Shown: positions 8,701-20,700 of the stretch, piece by piece
Layout: each line of letters starts with the position of its first letter
Numbering within the stretch: position 1 is the stretch's first letter
Source of the DNA: Bacillota bacterium
GTDB lineage: Bacteria; Bacillota; Clostridia; Christensenellales; UBA3700
NCBI GenBank assembly: GCA_023396095.1
Contig: JAEWXG010000012.1
Span: forward strand, 124,001-188,000
DNA length: 64,000 bases
Direction: 5' to 3'
Made by a program: the position numbers and the translations under genes
The notes under the pieces: generated by a model
The model's input: only the letters and a program-made list of their open reading frames with translations
Databases searched by the model: none
What the model was told of the DNA's origin: nothing

Positions 8701-11700
8701 CAATTTTATTTATTGGATTTACTGATTCATCAGCATCTTTCGAAACAATAAACGGAGAAGAACTATCATTATTAAAAGTAAACTTAATGCTTATTTTTCC
8801 ATTATCTGTATTTCTAAAAACATAATAGTATTTTCCTTCCTCATATTCATTTTTTATAGCAGACATTAATTGGAATTGAACAGTACATTTGATTATATTT
8901 TTTAATTGCTCATATGTTAACACTTCTTCACCGTTCTTGAACTCATCGCTTTGAAGAATTGTATTAATACTATTTATTCTATCATCAGCATTATCTCCAG
9001 AAACTGAACTATTACCTATTTTAGTAATCCACATTGCTAACTTATTGTCATTTATTGTTCCCAATATTTTGCTCTCTAAATCGTCCGCATCAAATCTCAT
9101 TAAAGTTGTTACATCAGATGCCTTTAATTGTTTTGTGAATATCGGGTCACTACTATATAAATCAGATAATGTTTTAGTATCTGCTTTAAATGATATAGGG
9201 ATTTGCTTTTTAGTTCCCCCAGCTTTTGACATTGATTGTTCGCTTACAAAAGAATTCAATTCATTTACACCGCTAGCATAATTAATCCCACTCATTGGTT
9301 GAGAATAGATAGCATTCATTGTAAATACTCTATTCGTTGCCACAGCATAACCAGCACCACTCATGGATTGAGATAAAGATTGATTGAGTGATGAGTATTT
9401 TTTAACATCATAAGGAGGATATAGATCCAACTTCAATGTTTCTAATAATTTAAATTCACCAATTTCAGCTGTTTCTTTATCATTTAAAGTTGCTGATGCC
9501 GTTACTATAACATTCTTTAAGTGGATTCTCACTGGTCTATATGGAGGAACATACAACCCAAGTATTACATTCTCAACAATATCAGTACCTATTGTGTTTG
9601 TTAAACCTGGAGTTACTATACTCCCATCATCAAGATATTCAACATCAATATTTTCAATCGTGACTCTTAAAGGTAAGAATGCACTACCACTAAATTTGTA
9701 ATCTGATCCGTATGGATCACCAATAAACTGAATTTTGTTTGCTAATGCTTTTTTAGATTGTAATTTAACAATTAATCCAGCATTCCATTTTGAAGGATCA
9801 TTATACGAGAATTGACCACCGCTAATTTCAGTTTTTGTAATTTCTTTTAAATAATCTCTCAATCCTTGAATAATTTTTTCCTCATCTAAACTTATCGCAC
9901 TTAATGTGTATGGTATTTCTAACATTACATTTTTAACTATTCCATTACCATATGTTAATGAGAATTTTCCATTCTTCAAGTTTGACGATTCATCAAAGTA
10001 ATCATTTATCTTTTGTGGAATCATAGATATATCAAAATTGAATTTTGTTGAAGCACCTTGTGCACTAAAGACATATAGTTTCTTTGTAGCGCCACCAATT
10101 TCAACTTCAGTTTTACCGTCTACTAACTCATTATTACCATTAACCATTTGTATTCCAATATCTGTAATACTTGCGATGTATGGATTAATAACAAGCTTTC
10201 TTTGACCTGGTAAAATGTTTTGGAATTTACTATAATCAAACACCTCCCAAACTTCATTAATTTTTACATAAACTTCAAACTTTCCGTCTTTGATATTTGC
10301 CTTTCTTACAGCATTCTTTCCTAATTTAATTTTTACAGTGGAATTTGTTGACACCTCAACATCTGTAACATATGGTTTGTATACCAAGTAATTATTATTT
10401 GCTTCAGTAGTTTCTTGAGTTGGGTCTAATACAATAGCTCCTTGTGACTCATCTTGAACCCACGCAATATCCATTTTATGAGATGTATGACCATATGAAC
10501 TATACTTGTTTTGTATCGTTGCTGTTGTAGTTTGAGGTAAATTCATATCCGCCATAGTTTTTGAAATCGCTGTAGCCGAATAAATATCACTCTCTATTGT
10601 CCCTTCCGGATTTAAAACTGAAATTTGAGTGGCAGATGTAACCTTATCAATTTTTATTCCTCCGTTATTATCAAGTAAAACTTCAATTGTTTCCTCATTA
10701 CCACCACCACTAGCAGATGTTGTTATCTTTATTTGAATAGCTCTAAATATCTTAGAAGAACCTGACGTTGGCTTTTCTAATAAAACTTTTGCATACGCCT
10801 CTTCTACAACTCTTCCGTTTTGCACGCTTGGCAATGGGAATACTGCTTTTACTAATTTTACAACCGCTGGAAGAATATTTTCTACTTGATTAGAAAATTG
10901 CATTGCACTTCCATTTAAGGAAGTAATCATAGAAAGAACAAAAGCAGAAATAGTATTTACAACCATTTTTGAATCATCTCCACCTGCTGCGACAGGATAA
11001 CCCATTAATTTAAACAAACTTCCATTTGCAAAATTAATTAGTTCTGTTACAAATGTTGGCACCAAATTAACAACTATAGAAGTATCGTTAGCTGATCCTA
11101 TAACACTATTATCCGCAAATTTAATTATTTGAGGATCTTTAGCATTAATTTGTATAGATTTTATGATTTTACTAATATCAACTTTACCGTCTTCATTCTT
11201 AACATTTGGTGGGGTAGCCTTCTTTTTCTTTAAAACTATTGTTAGCTTCTTTAAATCTTGGTTGCCTTCAACCCAATCGTAAATGGTCAAGAATCCAATA
11301 TTATTAGCATTGTAACTAGAACCACCACTAATTGACTGTACATTATTTTGCAACCATTCTTTAGTTATAACTGTACCGTTTTGTAAATAATATGTTCTAC
11401 TTCCTTCTTTATGGTACCCAATATATTTTCCTTCTTTGTCCCAAAATGCAAGATACATATCTTTATTGTGCGATGCTTGCCATTGTCCACCTTCAATAGT
11501 AATTTTTTCTAACTGAGAAATAGGTATCATTTTTGTGTAATGATAGTTATACCCTGACCACAAGAATCGTAATAAATTACCATCATCTCCAATAGCTAAT
11601 TGCGAATTTATCCCATGCCCTGGAGAATATGTATATTTTTCAAACTCGCCTTGATCCTCAATTATTGGATCGTCCGGCGTCGTTGTTACCTCTTCTTGCG

Positions 11701-14700
11701 GATTAAATGCTGCACCTAATTTATCTCTAAGCATTGGTCCTAATCCTATTCTTAACCCAGTTATAATAGGCATCAATCCACTAACTACGCCCGTCGTCCC
11801 AGGTAAACTATTAATCTTAATAATTATTTGATCAACAGAAAGATATGCATTTACATCAGAGCCATCAGGGCCATTTATTACAACTTTTATTCCGGATTTA
11901 ACACTTCCTTGTGCTCCTACTGTCCTTGTAAATTCTGTATTATCTCTTTTTGCTTTTACGAATAATGATCTCTTGCTTGTGTCGCCGTTATATGATGAGT
12001 TATTTGTAATACTCAAATTCAAGAAATCAGCTCCATCCGCACCCGTAATTAGTTGTATAACGTTAAATATTAATGCTCTTAAATTTGTCTTATCTTTTGC
12101 TATAGCAAGTGCTTTTAAATCTCCCATTGATAATGCAGCGTATTCACCAGCTTCTGCTTGAGTTGGAATAATATCATTAATATTAGTATAAATTCCATTA
12201 TTGCCGATAAACTCTCTAAATTTAAAATTCTTTGCTTCTAATTTTATGTATCCTTTAGATGGAACAGTTGTTTGGTTAGAATTTGCAAAATCTTCAGTAT
12301 TATAAATTCTTCCGCCGTCCTTTTTGTTTTCCAAATCGATAACTAGTTTTACAAAATCAATTCCACTTTCAAGTGTTGTTCCGTTCAACTCAGTTTTAAC
12401 AGCAAACGCCAACATTATATCGTTGAAACTAAAGTTATTTAAATATTCAAGCAATTTATTTTGCGCATCAAGAACTTTTTGATTTTCTGGATCATTGAAT
12501 TGTTGTGTTCCTGGATTATAATCAGCACTATTTGCAACTAATAAATCGTTAATCTTTTTATATGCTATTCTCTCAATAAACTTTTTGATGAATGTATCAT
12601 TAATTTTTACAACAACTTTAGTGCGAATTCCAGAAACTGCTCCAGATGCATTGTTAATTAACTCTGATCTAATATCTAACTCTGTTCTAATCTTGTTATA
12701 ATCCGCTATTTCTTCTGGAGTAGCACCAGACATAGCCATCCTTGTGATAAAGCTTGCATTTTCTGGGAATAAAGTTGGTCCCATGATAGCCAACAAATTA
12801 ATACCAGTCATTTTTATCTTCATTAATCCAAGTTTTTCTAAATCAATATATATTGCATTGTCTTTTGCTATATATGTTATAGCCATTATGACTTGCTCAT
12901 TATCTTTAACTACCAATTTAACTCCAGAATTATTCTTAAATGCTGTAGGACTATCAAAATCTAAAATAGCTCTTGCTTCAAGTTTAAAATTATATTCCTT
13001 TCCTTCATTTATGATAAATCCAGACTCATAATTTGTAGTCTTTAATAATTCTTTATCAAGAATTTCAAATAGCTTCTTTATAATTGAGTTACTATCATTT
13101 GTAAGCTTAATATCTAAAGTCGCATCAAATCCTAAATCGATTTTTCTAATCGGCAAATTGGCAGCAAAAGGCGCTCCATTTACAATCGACATGAGTTTAT
13201 CAAACGATAATGATGAAAATTTAGATAATTTGTTATCTTCAATTTCTTGGATTGGATCTTGATCATAGAATGTTGCATACTCAGGCTTCTTAGCATTACA
13301 ACTATCTATTACCTTAAATGCGGTTCCAGGCCTATTGTTTAAGAATGCTGTTAATTCTACAGTCATGACTCCTGTCTCATTTTTAACACCCTGTTCAACT
13401 ACAATTTTAATTTCAGCTTTTCCAGATTCTCCTCCAGTTTGAGAATTGTTTGGACGAACATATTTTAAAGCTATTTCACTCATTGTCGGAATAGCATCCT
13501 TTATATATCCAAACATTTCTTTTTTGTCTTGTGCAGCTTTTTTATCTGCCTCTGAGACTGCGTTATTAACATCTTCTATAAGTTTATTTTCTATAACTTC
13601 TAAAATAAGGGATATTACTGAAGAATTAATTGAAAGATCAATGCCTTCTTGAAGAACCGATACTCTCAACACAGCTTGTCCAGCTCCTTTAGTTTCATCC
13701 TTTGCCATCTTCTGCGCACTTGTTGCTTTTGCAGAAGTTGACATTTCAGCTAACGATTCAATAAATTGTTGTACCTTTAAATTCCCCTTAATTAATCCTA
13801 ATAAATCAAAGTTTTCAAGCTTAACTCCTGATATACCTAATATTGGGAATTCAACAGCTAACATCTTATCTTCTTGGCTATATAGTATATTTAACACTGT
13901 TCTTTGTTCAACTGTATTGGTTTCAGAATTTGCTGAATCTTCAACAACTAATAACTGAATTTTTAATTTACTATTATTGACTGAAGTTGTAGTGAATATT
14001 TCTGATAGTGGGATATCGGCATTTAAATATCCTCTAAAGATAGTTTCTACTCCTTCATCAGTTTTTGAATATACCCCTGATACACTGGAGATATCATTTG
14101 TAGTGTTTAATTTATTCATAACCTTGAATAAACTGCTAACATTAGTATATGCGGAATCTTCCTGTAACGCTTGAATATCTTCTTGAGTATATCCTTTACC
14201 TAGAGAATTAAATACAAGCGCTAACAACCCGCCAATATCCATAAATGGCTTTCCTTCTGATTTAAATTTTATTTCTGTCTCCGCCCTCAATTTTAATGCA
14301 AGAGAATGATAAGGTATATATTCATCTTCGTTTATATCAAAGTGAACTGTTTGCCCAATAATAGATGTGTCTCCTACATAGTATAACCCCAATTTGGTTT
14401 CTACTTGCTCTTCATCTACAAATCCAGGAACTCTACCAATTACTACATCCATACCAAAATCGCCACCGGCATATGTCACACCATCTGGAGTAGTAAAACC
14501 ACCCAATGTTCTCTCAAATCCTAAATGTATTCCTGAAACATCAAAGCCATATCCATAATTAATTGTTGTTTTATATAAATCAAGATAAATTCTTGTAAAA
14601 TCATCTAATCCCGATTCTAACTTCATTAAGCTTCTAAACAACGCAGAAAGCATGTTTGGCTCTAACTCAATGTGCGTATAATCATCATTCTCAGTATCCA

Positions 14701-17700
14701 CTTCTTTAATGTATCCTAGAATCTTTAATAATTTATCTATTCCATTAGACTGGCTACTTGTATTTGATGATGATTGAGACGCATTAGACTGCGCTGCGCT
14801 CACTTCTTTTTGATCAATAGCAGACTGAATTGCTCCTTTTATAATTGTTAAAAGATCCAAATCAGTAATCTTAAACTTAGGCATATTAAATGCGGATAGA
14901 TCTATTAATATATCGTTTAAGTTAGTGTATATGATTATTGGGCTTTCATAACCAGACACATCAATAATAAGCATCACTTTGCTTTTATAATTTCTTGCAG
15001 AAACTTGATCGAAAATATCTCCAAAGTTTACTCTTGCCTTCACACTTATTTTAACGTGTTTTGGATTATCGGAGAAACCTGACCCCATTTTTATTTCTGT
15101 TTTTAATCTTGACAAAATAGACATAGGGGAATCAGCCTCAAAAGCTAAATTAGGGCTGAATAAATATTCAGGACTCTTTAAATACAGATTTATAGATGTA
15201 GATAAATCTAAATTCAAGTCTTTTGCTGGTTTTAGGTTGGCAATCATTTGATTGTCATATATACCTTCTCTTAATGTTCTATCAACATTAATCGCAATAC
15301 CGCCAACGGATACACTTATTCCAAAACCTGGTTCTTGCGTTCCCACCTTATTAAATTCTAAGCCAAGCTCAATATTCAATGGAAAAGCCAAATTTGCAGT
15401 AGCCTTTACGCAATTTAACTCTGCCCCTGGATTTTGTTCTTCAAATTCTCTAATTGCATCTCCTAAGAACGCTGCAGATGCGGCTCTATTTGCAATTTCA
15501 AGTAAAAGACCTTGAATATTCATATAAGTCGTTGCGACACTCAATGTTTGTCCATTATTTAGTGCTTTCCTCAATGACTCAATCTGCACTCTAATTTTTT
15601 CAGCCGCTTCAGCTGTTAAAGTTCCTGAATTTAAACTTTCTTCTAAAGCCCGTATGCTATCACTATACTTAGCACGCGTTGATTTATCAACAATATTAAT
15701 AGTAGCAATATTGGATGTAATTTTATCAAGTAAGCTTATTACTTCATCAGCAGTCATCTTTGTTTCATTTGTCTCATTACCTGTTGTGCTGCTATTTGTG
15801 TTTCCACCTATTACAAGTTCATCATTATTTAATGCAGTTAATTTTGCTTTGTTAGATTTTACAACTGCACTATTAATAGTACTTATCAAATCTAATCCAA
15901 GATTATCAAAATTCAAGAAAATATCTTCTCCACTTAAGAAGTTAAAATCTACTAAATCTCCATCTTTATTACGAACTTTTGTATCAGGATCACTACCTCT
16001 AAAGATTAATCCTTGATGTGGTACTTTAATAATTTGTCCGTTAGACATTTCATTAACATAAATATTTGAGTCATAGATTAAACCAAATAATCTCTTAAAC
16101 TCTCCTCTATCTTTCTTCTTCAAAGTTAAACCTAATGATGCATAAGAAAGTTGGAAATTTGTACTTAATTTTGCTTTTTCTTGAGCTTTCAAATATTCAT
16201 AAGTTCCTGGTACTTCAACAATTTCCTTCTTAGCAATATCTAACCTTTCAAAATATCTAAATATATCTTGTATATTTATTCTCGCTGAAATTTCTAGAGC
16301 ATATTTATCATCAAGTGAAACACTGTCATTAACTTTATTGCCAATAAATTTTAACAATTCAGTTTTGATTTTGTTCATATTTTCTTCAGTGATATTCACA
16401 CCATCAATGTATTTAAGTATTGTCGCTAATAAATTAATCGTAGGGTTCCATTCAATATTTGATAAACTACCTGAAACACCAAGTCCAAGTTGTACCTTAA
16501 ACGATACATATTGTGGATTCAAAGAAGTTAATGATATATTAGTTGCATTTTGTGTAGGAACTAACTCGCCACCAATTTTTTGAATTGATATGAATAAATT
16601 ATATAACTCAAGTTTACCTCTTATTGAATCTGTATATTGCCCGTCTTTAATACCTGTTATACCAACATAAACTCCCCAAGTAGTATCATTTGATTTTTGC
16701 TCAACATCTAAGCCTATTGTATTAACAAATCTATAAAGAGCAATACCATTCAAATCCACACCAAAAATTTGTAATAATCCTTGAATAAGTATTGATTTTA
16801 TTCTAAATGATAATTTACCATTAATTAATTCAACGAATGTTGAAACTGTTGGTTGTTGTTCATCAACTGAAGCACCTCTATTAAGCAATTTCGTTATTAA
16901 CTCTAATGCGATACTTTCTGTATTATTGGAAGAAGTATAATAAACTCCTCCATCACTTTCTTCGTAGTATTTCTTGCTCAAAATATCAACAATTAGTGGT
17001 ACTATTTTCTTTGGAGCTCCATTAATCTTTAAACCGTTTTCTTCAATACCCAACAAAGATGATTGAATAAAGATAAAATCACCAATAGATGGTCCCTCAT
17101 AGTAAACAACTAGTAAGTTATTTGTATAGTGCGTTATAGGATTTTCAATTCTAATAGCAATTTTTATTTTTGCACCATTAAGCAAGGCTTCTATTATTCC
17201 TTTTACTAACGCATTTTTTAATTTTTCCTTAACAGCTGGATTTTTCAACTCTTCTAGAGAATATTCCGATTTCTTGATTTCATTAAAAATTTTGTTAGCA
17301 ATTTTTGATAATGGGATATCAATCATAAAATCCAACACTAATTTTTCATCTTTATCCATTGAGAAATTAGAGTTTAGATTTGGAATATTAAGACCAAAGT
17401 TTTCCATCACTTCCTTTAGTGCACTGGAAACAATTTCCCCCGGATTAGTAGTATCAACATTTAATGCAAGAGTTGCTCCAATTCTCATATTGTTAGCCCC
17501 AGACTTTAGAATATCTGGATAACTTGATAATCTACCATTTAGGAATTGCATTCCTAAGAATCTTTCTTCACCAAGTTGATTTATAGGTAACATCTTATCT
17601 ATACGCGCTTTCTTATTAGGATCATCATCACTTATGTTACTAAAGTCAAGCCCAGCACCCACATAAGGGATGCCTATGTCGACTTGGAAAAGAGTTTTTT

Positions 17701-20700
17701 CGTCATTCTTAACTTCTGCATTAAGATTTATTCCAACCAATCCTCCCTCTTTAGGGAATAAGTTAACACCTAAAGCAAGGATTACATCGATACCAACATC
17801 AGTATCTTCAATCCCTACAGCCTCCATTATTACTCTTAAAACTTCAGCAGATGTAACAATGGCTATACCTTGTTGCCCTATTCTTACTGCAGATAATAAG
17901 CCTAAAATGTTCTGTCCCTGCATTAAGCCTTTTAAATTATTTAAAAGTGGAGTCAAGTAATCTTTGAAGGCAGTTAAAACATTTGTAGCAACTGACTCTT
18001 CTCCATCTGCTTTAGCCATAGCAGCATTGCCAGATAATGAGTTACTCGAGTCAGATTTTGGAGCTAAGAATAATCTCTCAAAAGCTGTCCAATTATCTCC
18101 AGATAAATTAATCATCAACTTTGAGTCATTTACAGTCTGCCCTTCCAATTGCAAGTTGGTATAAAGTCTACCATATACTTTCAAATTGTCCCCATCAATA
18201 TATAATGTCAACATTCTATCTGGCATCGTTTGATTTTCTGAAATACTAAACTGTAAACTTATTGCAATATTTAAAGAAGAAATAACATCTTTTAATCCAT
18301 CTGATTTTGCTTTTGCCACAACCACTGGATCAACATTTTTAGTCTGCATCTTTTTTACGCCTGATAATAATTTAGAAATGTTAACTCTTCCTGTGATGTA
18401 CATATTAAATATTAATTCTCTTCCTGGACTATCAAGATGTAAATATCCGCTTAAATTACTAAATATCTTCTTTGTCTCTTCATTTATAACATCTGGATTA
18501 GCATTTTGTATTAATTCTTCTAATTTATCATATAGTTGTTGATAACTGTGATGTAAGAAATCATCACCATTTGTATTTCCTAAAATGAAATTAGTTCTCA
18601 ATGCTAAATTAACCGCAACATACTTTCCTTTGGTCCCGCCACTTGTTTCATAATCATTAACAATTTTGTCTAGATTAAATTCTGTTACTAACTCATCAAT
18701 TGATGTATATTTATCTTTTTCACTATCTGGTACATAATTTGTAGATTCAGCCGTTGAAACTGCAATATGCAAATCAGATATTGATAATAATATCTTCATC
18801 CCACCTGTTTGATTTACTGTATCACTAAACAATATATCAGTTAACGCCAAGTTAATGCCAATTCCGGTTGTTGAATAACTCATCCCAAATGAAATTTTTG
18901 CTTTTGGCAAACTCTCTTCATTAATAACCACAGGATTACCATTACTGTCTTTTACTCCAGCAAGTGCTGTTTTTAAAATCACACCTAGAGCAGTATTTGC
19001 TAATGTAATTTGGAATTCTCTACTTGTAAAACTAATACCACCAATCACTCCTAAAATCATTGATGCCGCATCAATTTTTGCTTTTTCTTTTTTCTTTTCC
19101 TCTGTGTTAGTTATATTCCCAGCATTCTCTTGTCCTGCAATTTCTCCGCTTGCATCATTTACGATTTCTTTATTGCTAGATTTTTCCTTAGCACCAAGAG
19201 TTTTAAGTTTTTCATTAATCAATTGAACCAAATTTACATTTTGTTTTAAATCTGGTAACGTTGTATCGCCAAAATCAATATATAGCGTTCCATCTCCATT
19301 AATATTTCCATTGTTTTGAATAACTTCTGAATCATACATTAATGTCAAGAATGGCTTTCCATCATATCTATCCCATTCTGGATTATCTCTCCATTGAGTT
19401 CCGGAAATAACAGCATTTATACTCTTCGAGATATCTATTTGAATTTTTGCGTTAATTTGTTTTAATAATTTTTCTGGACTAACTTTTGAGAATAAAACCT
19501 TCAAACCTGCAAAACTTGCTAAATTTTTAAACGCCTCTTCTGTTACTCCAAAATCTTCTAAAGCATTTATTCTCGCAGAAAGTTCTATCGAAATTTGTAT
19601 TGCTAAATCGAATCCTTCCGTTGCAGTTATATCTAAACTAAAATCATGGTTAGGCTTGCCCTTGAAAAAAACATCTTCACTTTTTTCTAATTTGTCCTTT
19701 AATTCTGGGCTAAGATTCTTTAAAAATTGAATTAGTTCTAAATTTCCTGCTTGTCCACTTTGTACAAGAAGCCTTATCTTTGTAGAAACTATTACTTTTT
19801 TCAATTCAGTTAATTTCAAGAATTCGCCATTATCACGAGCTGTCTTAACAATGTCCATTCTTGCTTTGTAATCTTCACCAGGGTAGAAAAATAGTTGTAA
19901 TTTTTCTATTCCCAAACTTACTCTAGTATTTGCAGGCTGACTTTCATCATCATCTTGGAATGCTACAGATATTTGCAATTTACCAGCAATATTACTCCAG
20001 CTTTCTAATTGTTCCTCACCTTGAACACCTTGAACCCCAACTGAAAGTCTAATATCCTTAATTGAATTGTCTATTAAGTTATTAATTAAACCTAACATCA
20101 ATCCAGTTGTTCCATTATTATCTTTTGATAAATTTTTAATGCTTCTTAAAACGCCTGATAAGTTTTCTTGAGATAATACTAAATTAAGCATACCTCCATC
20201 AATTGAACTATCATTAACTATGGCTGCAATATAATCTAATAACTTAAGATCACCATTAGGACCCATTGCCATAGATTGTATCGCTTGTAACTTATTAGCT
20301 TCATTAAAGATTACTTGTTTATCTTTACCATCATTTAGAATCATTAGTTTTAAATTCTTAACACTGGCTGAATTCTGATTATTAAGTGATGCTTGTACAT
20401 CTTCCTTAGTAACATCTTGATTACCACTATTTTTCTTTTCAGCAACCATCCCCATTATAAAGCCAATTAAACCTTTTGATGATAAATCCCTTAAGAATGA
20501 AGACATTTTTTGCAAGAATGGATTATAAATTAAGCTCTTTAAATCTATACTTCCTATCATAACTTTTGGCATACCGATTCCGGATAAATCCAATAGAACA
20601 TCGCTATAGCCTACAGAAGTACTTGGTAATAAATATACTCCTATTAAAACTAAATTATTATCTGATGTATCAGTAAGTTCAACTGAAAGTGTACTCTTGT